A stretch of DNA of 64,000 nucleotides from Haematobia irritans. Lineage: Eukaryota; Arthropoda; Insecta; Diptera; Muscidae. The stretch covers positions 191,981,726 through 192,045,725 of the forward strand of contig NC_134400.1 in assembly GCF_050003625.1 (NCBI RefSeq). The letters run 5' to 3'. The notes under the pieces are model-generated. The model did not search any database. It saw nothing but the letters and a program-made list of their open reading frames with translations, and was not told the origin of the DNA. Within the stretch, counting starts at the first letter, position 1. Each line of letters begins with the position of its first letter. This document shows, one piece after another, positions 12,469 to 23,327 of the stretch. Both the position numbers and the translations under genes were made by a program.

Positions 12469-13140
12469 TTATAACATATCTCTGATTGTGGATGTGAATT
12501 TTCCCCTGACTGCTAGAGCCACATTATCTGCATATGCCACCACTTTTATCCACACCACAACCAGAGGGTTGTTTATAGCAACATTCCAAAGAAGAGGTGA
12601 TAGAACTCCCCCTTGGGGAGTGCCTCTGTTCACATACCTTTGTATGTTTGCTTGTTCTAGTGTGGCTGAAATACGTCTCCTCATTAGAAGTTCGTCTAAA
12701 AGCCTAAGTATACCTGGATCAACATTCAGAGTTGCCAGTCCATTTAATACCAAGCTCGGATGGACGTTATTGAACGCCCCTTCGATGTCTAGAAATGCCA
12801 CGATTGTGTATTCTTTGACAGATAGTGAGCTTTCAATAAAGCTGACTAGTTCATGAAATGCGGTCTCAGTAGACCTGCCCTTTGAGTATGCAAGCTGTCG
12901 TTTCGAGAGCAAACTTAAATCGACGCTAGTTCTAAGATAAATGTCTATCATCCTCTCCAGAGTCTTAAGTAGGAATGAGGATAAGCTGATTGGTCGGAAA
13001 TCCTTCACACTCGAGTAAGAGGCTTTTCCCGCTTTAGGTATGAAAACGAATTTTGTTTCCCTCCACTTTCCTGGTATATATGCTAAGTTGGTACATCCTA
13101 TATATATCACCGTTAACCAAGGGATAATACTTTCAGTCAC
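12469..13140 (-). pseudogene. LINE reverse transcriptase fragment
   Basis: A 223-residue open piece of a LINE reverse transcriptase, which would copy element RNA at a nicked target. Visible blocks are RPISLSSFLLKTLERMI (finger), GRSTETAFHELV, the FLDIEGAFNNV block with the first catalytic Asp, GTPQGGVLSPLLWN, and YADN where active enzymes have YADD (codon around 12523-12534). The loss of the second catalytic Asp, together with missing N- and C-terminal parts, makes it inactive. It continues the element encoded upstream at 13733-14927. Known family behaviour supports the role; inactivity is inferred from the substitution. Confidence 0.88.
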
Positions 13141-13406
13141 TTCTTGTAACTCCGCGGGAGTAATTCCATCAGGTTCGGGGGATTTGAATGATCCAAAGCT
13201 ATTTAAAGCCCATTTTATTCTAGATTCCGATATAATTTCCTAGATAAGAAATGACCGCTCAGCCTCAGTTACAACGCCAGAACATGATTCAACCGTCTGA
13301 TTTCCAGGAAAGTGTGTGTCCAAAAGTACCTCCAACGTCTTCTCACTGGACGTTGTCCAATTGCCCTCCAATGTTTTAATGAAACCTGGAGCAGAGTTAG
13401 TGGATG

Positions 13407-13598
13407 CTAGTACCTTCCGTAGTCTGGAAGCCTCTGACGTATTCTCAATACTGCAACAGTAATCATTCCAAGAGTTATGTTGAGCCCCCTTCTCAGTTCT
13501 CGTTTATATACTTTCAGATTAATCCTGTAAGTGTACCAATCCTCCGGATCTCTTGTGGGCTTTGCTTCGTTAAAGAGCTTCCTGCAGAATTTCCCCAT
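13407..13598 (-). pseudogene. LINE linker between endonuclease and RT
   Basis: A 63-residue open piece (GKFCRKLFNEAKPTRDPEDW, then ...YKRELRR) typical of the basic linker between the endonuclease and reverse transcriptase of jockey/I-group LINEs. It is frameshifted relative to both neighbours. Confidence 0.6.
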
Positions 13599-13732
13599 AT
13601 TATTTAACTTCGTAGACCATCATGGTGGTCGATTTTTTTCCCTTGGCTTTCCTTTAGGGTATGCAGCTTTCAGTGAGATGTAGAAGACCTTAGTAATCCG
13701 CTTCACTGCGTGTTCGATATCTTGCACTGTGC

Positions 13733-14224
13733 TCATATTTTGAACGATTCCCTATACCTATCAGCTTTCCTAACATTTGGCGGAAATAAGGTCTTTGAGG
13801 TTCGAACAGCCAATCTAAAACTGATGTAGCGATAATCTGAGAAGCTATGTTCCCTCAAAACTTGCCACTCAGATATCTTATCATTCAGTTCCGGAGAGGC
13901 CAAGGTGATGTCCAAAACCTCTTGCCTGTTTTTAGTGACAAAGGTTGGGGCATATCCCTTGTTGCAAACTACCAGATTAGTACGCAAAATAAACTCTATT
14001 AGCGACTCTTCCCTTGCATTAGTATCACTACTTCCCCATATACTATGATGCGCATTCGCATCGCATCCCATAATGAGCTTTGTCTTTGTTTTCAGTGACT
14101 CCTCAACTAAGGTCTTAACGGCACACGGAGGCAACTCCCTAGCATGTCCCATGTAGACCGAAGATACCCAATACTTGCATTTGGATATCTCTAGACTGGC
14201 TACGACCGAGCCACCGTGGTGCAA
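13733..14224 (-). pseudogene. LINE endonuclease, C-terminal part
   Basis: About 155 residues of an exonuclease/endonuclease/phosphatase-type endonuclease, the enzyme that nicks target DNA in LINE retrotransposition. Visible motifs are IMGCDANAHHSIWGSSD (the metal-binding and catalytic D-x-N region), NKGYAPTFVTKNRQEVLDIT, and the HSFSDYRYI region, where an SDH motif is expected but reads SDYR. The true fragment starts inside a SINE boundary: the first residues of the open frame derive from SINE sequence at 14207-14224. The N-terminal half lies at 14568-14927. The missing His and the SINE insertion make it non-functional. Confidence 0.87.
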
Positions 14225-14553
14225 TGGTTAGCATGCCCGCCTTGCATACACAGGGTCGTGGGTTCGATTCCTGCTTCGAGCGAACACCAAAAAGTTTTTC
14301 AGCGGTGGATTATCCCACCTCAGTAATGCTGGTGACATTTCTGAGGGTTTCTAAGCTTCTCTAAGTGGTTTCATTGCAATGTGGAACGCCGTTCGTACTC
14401 GGCTATAAAAAAGAGGTCCATTGTCATTGGGCTTAACATGGAATCGGGCAGCACTCAGTGATAAGAGAGAAGTTCACCAATGTGGTATCATAATGGACTG
14501 AATAGTCTAAGTGAGCCTGATACATCGGGCTGCCACCTAACCTAACCTAACCC
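14207..14553 (+). mobile_element. tRNA-derived SINE, copy 1
   Basis: A full-length SINE of about 347 bp. The head carries RNA polymerase III boxes: A box TGGTGCAATGG and B box GGTTCGATTCC. The body includes GGTGGATTATCCCACCTCAG and CTCGGCTATAAAA. The tail is three CCTAA repeats. It has an exact 14-bp target duplication AGACTGGCTACGAC (14193-14206 and 14554-14567), so it inserted into the LINE endonuclease gene as a retroposon. Confidence 0.95.
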
Positions 14554-14567
14554 AGACTGGCTACGAC

Positions 14568-14927
14568 AGTGTCTGCAGTGCTCAATGAAGGAAGCAGAAA
14601 TAAGTTGAGTTCGTTTTTGGCAATTATACCGGCTCGATTTATATCTTTACCGGTATTATGCAAAAGTTTGAAACCCGGAGTGCTTAATTCACAGATCTTA
14701 TTATTATATACATATGGTTCTTTAATAAGAACTATATCTATGTCTCCTTTCATCAGGAGAACTTTTAAGGCAGCACAAGCAGCCTTACAATGGTGAAGAT
14801 TTATCTGGAGGAACGGTTTCGATTGAGTCATCAAGGGCTTCCTCTTCACAGATCTTGGTGACTCTCGAAACACTCGCATCCGCGGTTCAACTTTGGTGAG
14901 GTTTGAGCCTGTAGAAACTTCCCGCAT
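14568..14927 (-). pseudogene. LINE endonuclease, N-terminal part
   Basis: An open piece with FLQINLHHCKAACAALKVLL and DIVLIKEPYVYNNKI, the N-terminal strand and the catalytic Glu block of LINE endonucleases of the LOA/I type. The frame ends at the SINE at 14553; the target duplication encodes the same residues as the resumption at about 14206. The start at 14927 is within ORF2 or the ORF1/ORF2 boundary and is not proven. Confidence 0.8.
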
Positions 14928-14929
14928 AC

Positions 14930-15711
14930 GATACTCGTCAACGTCTCCAGTTTTTATGTCTCCTTCGCAAGGAGATTTTTCACTTCTGACTCTACCGGAG
15001 GCTTGTCCGTTTCGGAATCCTTTGGTTGATCGCTTTTGTATACCTTCATATGGATATCATGACAACTTACACGTCCTTGGGTCTGGGCTCGATATGGCAG
15101 CGACTCTATGTTTAATATAAACACCGCATGTCGTCTTGGTCCATCCACCTCACCCAAACAACCAACCTTCCAATCGGCGGTTGGAAAATCTGGGTTACAT
15201 TCCTTTAGTCTGTTTAGTATTGACTGAGGATCAGAAGGGTTTGCAGGTATCCATGTATGGTTTAGTCGGTATGTCTTTTTTATCGACTAACTCCAAAGCG
15301 GCTCCTTCGCAAACTCCACCAATTAGCATCAAAGCAGCTTTAATCCATAGACCTCTGGTCCGCAAATGCTATTAACTTATATCGTCCTTGATACCATCCA
15401 GCATCTTGGGTCGAGGACTTGGTCCGGGAAACTTTTTCGCACCTCTGAGTAGACATCAGACATCGCGTTCTCAATTTCCCCCAAATTTTTGCTTTGGAAA
15501 CATACCATCCAATGCTCCTTTATTAATGATAGCCATCACAAGGCAGTCATTTGCAACTGAGGCAAACGATCTTTGATCCCGTTTAGAGGATGGCAGCTAA
15601 TCCGGTGATCGTTCCCTTTTTCCAGCTTCAAGAATTCCTTGAGCCCATTTTAACGAATCGCTTTGCTTAGCCGACAATGTGCTTGGGTCGACTTATCCTA
15701 ATTTCTTTAGG
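14930..15711 (-). pseudogene. LINE ORF1 (gag-like) remnant
   Basis: Conceptual translation on the minus strand around 15680-15500 gives SLKWAQGILEAGKRERS and, after a stop, RDQRSFASVANDCLVMAIIN, sequence of the type found in ORF1 proteins of jockey/LOA-group LINEs. The rest (15500-14930) is only sporadically open (for example 14954-15157). The 5' end is lost at the family A insertion. Confidence 0.55.
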
Positions 15712-16684
15712 ATAAACAAGTAAGGAAAGTCTAAAGCCGGGCGGGGCCGACTATATTATACCCTGCACCACTTTGTAGATCTAAATTTTCGATACCATAT
15801 CACATCCGTCAAATGTGTTGGGGGCTATATATAAAGGTTTGTCCCGAATATATATGTATTAGAAGTTTAGGAAAATTAGTATTTTGACCATTTTTGTCGA
15901 AATCAGAAAAACATATATATGGGAGCTATATCTAAATCTGACCCGGTTTCAATTAAATTTGGCACGCATAGCTACAATGCTAATTCTACTCCCTTTGCAA
16001 AATTTCAAATACATCAGAGCAATAAATTGGCCTCTATGGTCATATGAGTGTAAATCGGGCGAAAGTTATATATGGGAGCTATATCTAAATCTAAACCGAT
16101 TTCAACCAAATTTTGCACACTTAACTGCACTACTAATTGTACTCCTAGTGCAAAATTTCAACCAAATTCGGCCAAAAATCTGGCTTCTGGGGCCATATAA
16201 GTCCATATCGGGCGAAAGATATATATGGGAGCTATATCTAAATCTGAACCGATTTCAATCAAATTTTGCACACTTGACTATACGACTAAGTGTTATGTTT
16301 GTACAAAATTTCAAGCAAATCGGTATAAAACTCTGGCTGCTGGGTCCATATTAGTGCATATCGGACGAAAGATATATATAGGAGCTATATCTAAATCTGA
16401 ACCGATTTCTTCCAAAATCAATAGGATTCTATTCTGACCCAAATTAGGAACAAGTGCCAAATTTGAAGGCGATTGGACTTAAATTGCGACCTAGACTTTG
16501 ATCACAAAAATGTGTTCACAGACGGACGGACGGACGGACAGACGGACATGGTTATATCGACTCAGGGACCCACCCTGAGCATTATTGCCAAAGACACCAT
16601 ATGCCTATCTCGTCTCCTTCTGGGTGTTACAAACATATGCACTAACTTATAATACCCTGTTCCACAGTGTGGCGCAGGGTATAA
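15712..16684 (+). repeat. family A, copy 5
   Basis: It shows the standard start (AAGTAAGGAAAGTCTAAAG), a shortened 5' section, four internal units, the GACGGACGGACGGACAGAC tract at 16521-16545 and the terminal hairpin ending CGCAGGGTATAAT. It abuts the 5' array of family B copy 1. Confidence 0.82.
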
Positions 16685-16689
16685 TTATG

Positions 16690-18351
16690 TTTAAAGTTTC
16701 TATAGAAATAAAATTTTGACAAAATAAAATTTTGACAACATTTTCTATAGAAGTAAAATTTGGAAAAAATTTTCTATAGAAATAAAATTTTGACAAAATT
16801 TTCTATACAAATAAAATTTTGACAAAATTTTCTATAGAAATAAAATTTTGACAAAATTTTCTATAGAAATAAAATTTTGGTAGATTGTTTTTGGCTCCAG
16901 TGGCAACCATGATTATGAACCGAATAAAATTTTAAAAAAATTTTCTATAGAAATAAAATTTTGACAAAATTTTCTATAGAAATAACATTTTGAAAAAATT
17001 TTCTATAGAAATAAAATTTTGAAAAAATTTTCTATAGAAATAAAATTTTGACAAAATTTTCTATAGAAATAACATTTTGAAAAAATTTTCTATAGAAATA
17101 AAATTTTAGTAGATTATTTTTGGCTCGAGTGGCTACCATGATTATGAACCGATATGGACCAATTTTTTTGTGATTGGGGATCGGCTATATATAACTATAG
17201 ACCGATATGGACCAATTTTGGCATGGTTATTAGCGGCCTTATACTAACACCACGTACCAAATTTCAACCGGATCGGATGAATTTTGCTCCTCTAAGAGGC
17301 TCCGGAGGTCAAATCTGGGGATCGGCTTATATGGGGGCTATATATAATTATGGACCGGTATGGACCAATTTTGGCATGGTTGTTTGAGACAACATACTAA
17401 CACAATGTACCAAATTTCAATCGGATCGCATAACTTTTGCTCATCTAAGAGGCTCCGGAATTCAAATATGGGGATCGGTTTATATGGGGGCTATATATAA
17501 TTATGGGCCGAGAACATATACTAACACCATGTACCAAATTTCAGCCGGATCGGATGAAATCCGATTCTCTTAGAGGCTCCGTAAGCCAAATCGGGAGGTC
17601 GGTTTATATGGGGGATATATGTAATTATGGACCGATATGGACCAATTTTTGCATGGTCATTAGAGAACATATACTAACACCATGTACCAAATTTCAGCCG
17701 GATCGGATGAAATTTGGCTCTTTTAGAGGCTCCGCAAGCCAAATCGGGGGATCGGTTTATATGGGGGCTATATGTAATTATGGACCGATATGGACCAATT
17801 TTTGCATGGTTGTTAGAGACCATATACTAACACCACGTACCACATTTCAGCCGGATCGGATGAAATTTGCTTCTCTTAGAGCAATCCCAAGCCAAATTTG
17901 GAGGTCCGTTTATATGATGGCTATACGTAAAAGCGGACCGATATGGACCAATTTTTGCACGGTTGTTAGAGACCGTATACTAACACCAAGTATCAAATTT
18001 CAGTCGGATCGGATAAAATTTGCTTCTCTTAGAGCAATCGCAAGCCAAATTTGGGGGTCCGTTTATATGGGGGCTATACGTAAAAGTGGACCGATATGGT
18101 CCATTTCCAATACCATCCGACCTACATCAATAACAACTACTTGTGCCAAGTTTCAAGTCGATAGCTTGTTTCGTTCAGAAGTTGGCGTGATTTCAACAGA
18201 CGGACGGACGGGCGGACATGCTCAGATCGACTCAGAATTTCACCACGACCCAGAATATATATACTTTATGGGATCTTAGAGCAATATTTCGATGTGGTAC
18301 AAACTGAATGACAAAGTTAATATACCCCCATCCTATGGTGGAGGGTATAAC
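16690..18351 (+). repeat. dispersed repeat family B, copy 1, with 29-bp arrays
   Basis: Layout from left to right: a 29-bp AT array (16690-16875), a conserved flank (TTTTTGGCTCCAGTGGCAAC, 16889-16908), a second array (16918-17105), the flank again, then about eight imperfect units of 120-150 bp containing GATCGGTTTATATGGGGGC and CCGATATGGACCAATTTTTG. A GACGGACGGACGGGCGGACA tract (18199-18218) and a tail ending CCTATGGTGGAGGGTATAAC follow. The long open frame at 17503-18279 is produced by the unit periodicity and has no protein homology that I recognise. Confidence 0.82.
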
Positions 18352-19085
18352 AAAGCATTTCTGCGTTCCTTGAATCTCTTTCGTGAGTATTACCTCCTTT
18401 TGATATCGTTACCTTAGAAAAAGTTCGACTTTCCAAAGTCTTGCCACCAGTCGACCCGTCTACAGGTCGACTAATTTGGTCACTGCCCAAATTTATAACT
18501 TCAGTCGATATCCGTCCACTGGGCCCTGAAGTTAGCAACCCAGTGGATGACTTTGAATTTCGCTGCATGGTGGCTTAAGTTTCCACCACATGTGATATTC
18601 GTAATAGGTACTCATAACGATGAAATAATCCGCTATTCTAAAAAAAACGTCCGTTCAGTTCGACGGTTGAATAATAATTACTAGGTTATCTAACGATTAT
18701 TTCAAGAGTTTTCATGGCCAAAGAAAAATTAACGTCCAGCAAATGGAATTAAATCGTGAACACTTTCGTGCGATTATTTTTTTGCAACTTTCGACCGATA
18801 TTTCCTTTCGCCCCATGTTCGGCTGACTTATGTGTGGACCCAAAATGCCTCTAGATTTTGAATTTAAGGCAAATCAAAAAAAAATTCCCGTTTCTAGAAG
18901 CCCAAGAAATAAAATCAGGAGATCGGGCTATATAGGGGCTATACTGGAACATGCACCGGTACACATCATCATCCGTACACTTGTTTGTGAACCCAAAATA
19001 CCTCTAGATTGTCAATTTCAGGCAAATCGGATAAAAATGTCTGTGTCTAAAAGTGAAAAATAATAAAACTTATTCCGATTATTAA
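18352..19085. other. unassigned; degenerate family B units and possible mariner N-terminal scrap
   Basis: 18800-19070 contains weakened family B units (CAAATCAAAAAAAAATTCCC, GGGCTATATAGGGGCTATAC). At 18743 a short frame reads MELNREHFRAIIF, like the N-terminus of some mariner-type transposases, and is lost after about 15 residues. An open frame at 18317-18568 (minus) is unrecognised. Confidence 0.4.
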
Positions 19086-19087
19086 TA

Positions 19088-19956
19088 AAGGATGGTTAAA
19101 TTGTAAGGGCCGATGTTGAATGTGAACCACACCTAAACGCCAAGTTTTTTTTCCGAATTTTATTTGACATTTCTCTATTTCAGACTTACTCAATTTGAAC
19201 CATGGACATCGTGAATGGGCAGAATGGTTCCAAGAAATGGCAACCGCGAAGAAAATCATCTTCAGTGATGAGGCACATTTTCACCTCAGTGGATTCGAAT
19301 GAGAATCCAAGAGTGATTGTCGAAAAACCAATGCACCCACAAAGAGTCCGTTTGGTGCGATTTATGGGCTGGCGGCATCATCATCGGGCCGTATTTTTTC
19401 CAAAATGAGGCCGGTCAGGCAGTTACTGTGAATGGTGTTCGCTTTCGTGAGATGATAACAAACTTTTTATGGCCCGAATTGGAAGATATGGATGTGGACG
19501 ATATGTGGTTTCAGCAGGACGGTGCCGCTTGCCACACAGCTAACGAAACAATGGCTCTTTTGCGCAACAAATTCAATGGCCGTGTTATTTCACGTAATGG
19601 CGATGTCAATTGGCCGCCAAGATCATGTGATTTGACACCGTTGGACTTTTTTCTTTGGGGTTATTTAAAAGAAAAGGTGTACGTCGATAAGCCAGCAATA
19701 ATTCAAGAGCTAAAGGATGAGATAATTCGGCACATTAACGGTATAGAACCTCCATTATGCCTCAGCGTCATTGAAAATTTGGACCATTGGATGAAGGTGT
19801 GCCACCGAGGTCGCGGCGCCCATTTGGCCGATATTTTGTTCCATACATAATTGAGTAATACCAATATATCATGATAAAATAAAATTACAATAATTTCCTA
19901 AATAGTTTGTGTTTTATTCAAAATCAATATCGGCCCTTGAAATTTTAACCACCCTT
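19088..19956 (+). mobile_element. internally deleted mariner-like element
   Basis: It is flanked by TA at 19086-19087 and 19957-19958. The inverted ends match over about 30 bp (left AAGGATGGTTAAATTG, then TAAGGGCCGAT; right ends ATCGGCCCTTGAAATTTTAA, then CCACCCTT). At 869 bp it is shorter than autonomous relatives (about 1.3 kb), and the DNA-binding half of the transposase is missing. Confidence 0.9.
19196..19850 (+). pseudogene. mariner-superfamily transposase, C-terminal catalytic remnant
   Basis: Frames together cover the catalytic domain that cuts and joins transposon ends. IIFSDEAHFHLSGF (about 19250) holds the first Asp. WFQQDGAACHTA (about 19507) holds the second Asp. WPPRSCDLTPLDFFLWGYLK (about 19612) holds the third. 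Counting residues, 36 separate the second Asp from the Asp of SCDL. The frame breaks at about 19300 (stop in the first frame, then the 19317-19850 frame). There is no N-terminal helix-turn-helix. It is a non-functional remnant of the IS630/Tc1/mariner superfamily; I do not assign the subfamily. Confidence 0.85.
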
Positions 19957-19958
19957 TA

Positions 19959-20627
19959 TTTGTTTTTGTCATCTAATCTCGAAATATAGAAGACAACTTT
20001 CGTAATATTCGCTATGAACATTAAATGATTGCTATAACCATTTTCCCTCATAGTTTTTCACCACTTGTATTTCCCTTGTAAGGTTCCCTAATAAACAAGA
20101 AATGAAATTTTCATATCTACAATTGTTACGGTCTTCTCTAAATATAAATGAATAGCTAAGATTGGGTGTGGGTGTGTATGTGTATGCATTGGTGACAAAA
20201 TACAGAGCTACATGTTTACTTAAAATGTAGAGAGGCCAAATGAGTGTACGTGTGTGTGTATATACCCTACATAGCGACAAACAATAGAGGAGTTTTGTAT
20301 ACCACAAAACATCAGAGAATAATCCCACCAGCATACACCGGAGAACATAACACCACAGTTGCTATCTGAAAATTATATGGGTGAATGGCATTTCTCACAA
20401 AATAAAGTTGACATCGAAAATATTCAAAAATATATGTCACAATAAATATTCATTGTTATTTTTTACATTTTGGTTTCTTCTTAGGAAAAAGAAACTGAAC
20501 AATATCCCATTCATTTATTTCTCATTTCATAGAGCAAAAAAAAAAAGTCATTTGACTCGTATACTCGTTAGTTAAAATAAAGCAACATTGTAGTGTCACA
20601 TTTCATTATTATTACGATAATTTTTTT
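19959..20627. other. unassigned AT-rich DNA
   Basis: No gene is recognised. There are short GT-rich stretches (20165-20185, 20250-20260) and A-runs; nothing here supports a function. Confidence 0.45.
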
Positions 20628-20771
20628 TTATACCCACCACCATAGAATGGTGACGGGGGTATAATAAGTTTGTCATTCCGTTTGTAACACATCGAAATAT
20701 CGATTTCCGACTATATAAAGTATATATATTCTTGATCAGGGAGAAATTCTAAGACGTTATAAGGATGTCCG

Positions 20772-21114
20772 TCCACCGTGGTGCAATGGTTAGCATGTCA
20801 GCCTTGCATACACAAGGTCGTGGGTTCGATTCCTGCTACGACCATCACCAAAAAGTTTTTCAGCGGTGGATTATACCACCTCAGTAATGCTGGTGACATT
20901 TCTGAGGATTTCAAAGCTTCTCTAAGTGGTTTCACTGCAATGTGGAACGCCGTTCGGACTCGGCTATAAAAAGGAGGTCCCTTGTCATTGAGCTTAACAT
21001 GGAATCGGGCAGCACTCAGTGATAAGAAAGAAGTTCATAAATGTGGTATTACAATGGACTGAATAGTCTAAGTGAGCCTGATACATCGGGCTGCCACATA
21101 ACCTAACCTAACCC
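20772..21114 (+). mobile_element. tRNA-derived SINE, copy 2
   Basis: Full-length: A box TGGTGCAATGG, B box GGTTCGATTCC, and a tail of CCTAA repeats. A short possible target duplication TGTCCG lies at 20766-20771 and 21115-21120. It sits inside family B copy 2, so it is younger than that element. Confidence 0.93.
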
Positions 21115-21940
21115 TGTCCGACTGTTTGTCTGTTGTAATCACTCTACAACCTTCACTAATGGCGCTATCGTCCTCAAATTTGGCACAGATTCGTCTTTTG
21201 TTTGCATGCATGTCACGTCCGAAGATGGGCTATATCAGTCCAAGTTTTGATATAGTCCCCATATAAACCGACCTCCCGATTTGGCGTCTTGGGCTTATGA
21301 AAACTGTAGTTTTTTTCCACTTTGCGTGAAATTGGAAATCTAGTAGTATTTTAGGGCCATCAAAAAGTGTACCGAAAATGGTGCCTATCGGTGCATGTTT
21401 TGGTATAGCCCCCATACGGACCGATTTCCCGATTTTGCTTCTTGGGCGTCTAGAAAGTGTATTTTCTATCCGATTTGCCTGAAATTGAAAATCTAGAGGT
21501 ATTTTAAGACCATAAAGAGGTGTGCCGAAAATGGAGTGTATTGGTCCATGTTTTGATATAGCCCCCATATGAACCGATCTCCCGATTTTACTTCTTGGGC
21601 TTATAAAAACCGTAGGTTTTATCCAATTTGCCTGAAATTGGAAATCTATAGGTATTTTAAGACCATCAAAATGTGTACCGAAAATGGTGGCTATCGGTCC
21701 ATGTTTTGGTATAGCCCCCATATAGACCCATTTCCCGATTTTGCTTCTTGGGCGTCTAGAAAGTGTATTTCTATCCGATTTGCCTGAAATTAAAAATCTA
21801 GAGGTACTTTAAGACCAAAAATTGGTGTGTCGAAAATGGGGGTATCGGTCCATGTTTTGGTATAGCTCCCATATAAACCGATCTCCCGATTTTACTTCTT
21901 TTTTTTACCCAATTTGCTTGAAATTGGAAATCTAGAGGTA

Positions 21941-22016
21941 GGTTAGGTTAAAGGTTAAAGTGGCAGCCCGATTAAGATTCAGGCTCACTTAGACTATTCA
22001 GTCCATTGTGACTATA
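21941..22016 (-). mobile_element. SINE fragment, copy 3
   Basis: Reverse complement of the SINE 3' end (GGTTAGGTTAAAGG, GTGGCAGCCCGAT, CAGGCTCACTTAGACTATTC). It interrupts a family B unit between TCTAGAGGTA and GGACC; only the 3' 70 or so bases are present, consistent with 5' truncation. Confidence 0.82.
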
Positions 22017-22210
22017 GGACCCGAAAGACGTGTGCCGAAAATGGTGAGTACCGGTCCATGTTTTGATATAGGCACAATATAGATCGATCTCCCGATTCTA
22101 CCTCTTGGGCTTATAGAAACCGCAGTTTTTATTCAATTTACCTGAAATTAGAAATCTAGAGGTATTGTAGGACCACAAATACGTGTGCCAAAAATTGTGA
22201 ATATCGGTCC

Positions 22211-23327
22211 ATATTTTTGTACTTGATATGGACCAATTTTTGTGTGATTGGGGATCAATTTTTCTGAGGGCTATATATAACTATAGACCGATATGGACCT
22301 CGTTAGGCATGGTTGTTAACGGCCACATACTAGCACAATGTACAAAATTTCAACTGACTCGGATGAAATTTGCTCCTCCAAGAGGCTACAAAACCAAATC
22401 TCGGGATCGGTTTATATGGGGGCTATATATGATTATGTATTGATATGGACCACTTTTGGCATGGCTGTTAAATATCATATACGACCATCACGTACCAAAT
22501 TTCAACCGAATCGGATGAATTTTGCTCTTCCAAGGGTCTCCGGAGATCAAATCTGAGGATCGGTTTATATTGGGCCTATATATAATTATTGGCCGATTTC
22601 AACCAATTTTCGCATGGGTGTTTGAGGCCTTATATTAGAACACGTACCAAATATAAACTGAATTAGATGAATTTTGGTCTACCAAGAGGCTCCGGAGGTC
22701 AAATCTGGTGATCGGTTTATATGGGGGCTATATATAATTATGGGCCGATGTGGACCAATTTTTGCATGGTCATTAGAGAACATACACTAACACCATGTAC
22801 CAAATTTCAGGCTGATCGGATGAAATTTGCTTCTCTTAGAGGATCCGCAAGCCAAATCGGGGGATCGATTTATGTGGGGGCTAATATAGTTATAGACCGA
22901 TGTGGACCAATTTTTGCATGGTTGTTAGAGACCATATAATAACACCATGTACCAAATTTCAGCCGGATCGGATGAAATTTGGTTCTATTAGAGGCTCCGC
23001 AAGCCAAATCGGGGGATCGGTTTATATGGGGGCTATATGTAATTATGGACCGATATGGACCAAGTGGACCGATATGGCCCATTTGCAATACAATCCGACC
23101 TACATCAATAACAACTACTTGTGCCAAGTTTCAAGTCGATAGCTTGTTTCGTTCGGAAGTTAGCGTGATTTCAACAGACGGACGGACGGACGGACATGCT
23201 CAGATCGACTCAGAATTTCACCACGACCCGGAATATATATACTTTATGGGGTCTTAGAGCAATATTTCGATGTATTAGAAACGGAATGACAAAGTTAATA
23301 TACCCCCATCCTATGGTGGAGGGTATA
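22211..23327 (+). repeat. family B, copy 3
   Basis: About seven units with GGATCGGTTTATATGGGGGC and ACCAAATTTCAGCCGGATCG, then ACAGACGGACGGACGGACGG (23175-23194) and a tail identical in plan to copy 1. Together with copy 2 it forms a 2.7-kb inverted arrangement. Confidence 0.82.

Larger units (their letters stand above)
12342..15711 (-). mobile_element. degenerate LINE (non-LTR retrotransposon), LINE-1 of this window
   Basis: On the minus strand, in order, are an ORF1 remnant (about 15700-14930), an apurinic-type endonuclease (14927-13733, split by a SINE) and a reverse transcriptase (13140-12469). The layout matches the I/LOA/jockey group. Both ends are cut by other repeats: family C at 12341 and family A at 15712. 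Stops and frameshifts in every domain make it a dead copy. Confidence 0.85.
20628..22210 (-). repeat. family B, copy 2 (reverse), with SINE insertions
   Basis: It begins with the reverse complement of the family B tail (TATACCCACCACCATAGAAT, GGGGGTATAATAAGTTTGTC) and continues into units of about 155 bp with CCGATCTCCCGATTTTACTT and GGTATAGCCCCCATA. It is interrupted by a full SINE (20772-21114) and a SINE fragment (21941-22016). It meets copy 3 head to head at about 22210. Confidence 0.8.

Noticed and set aside
14212..14290. SINE heads as genuine tRNA genes
   Set aside because: Pol III boxes are present but the acceptor stem and a standard seven-base anticodon loop do not form, and each is joined to the same SINE body and tail.
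17503..18279. 258-residue open frame as a gene
   Set aside because: It repeats with the period of the family B units and ends in the GACGGACGG tract.
18317..18568. 83-residue open frame (minus) as LINE ORF1 start
   Set aside because: The C-terminal third is family B tail sequence and no neighbouring LINE domain supports it.
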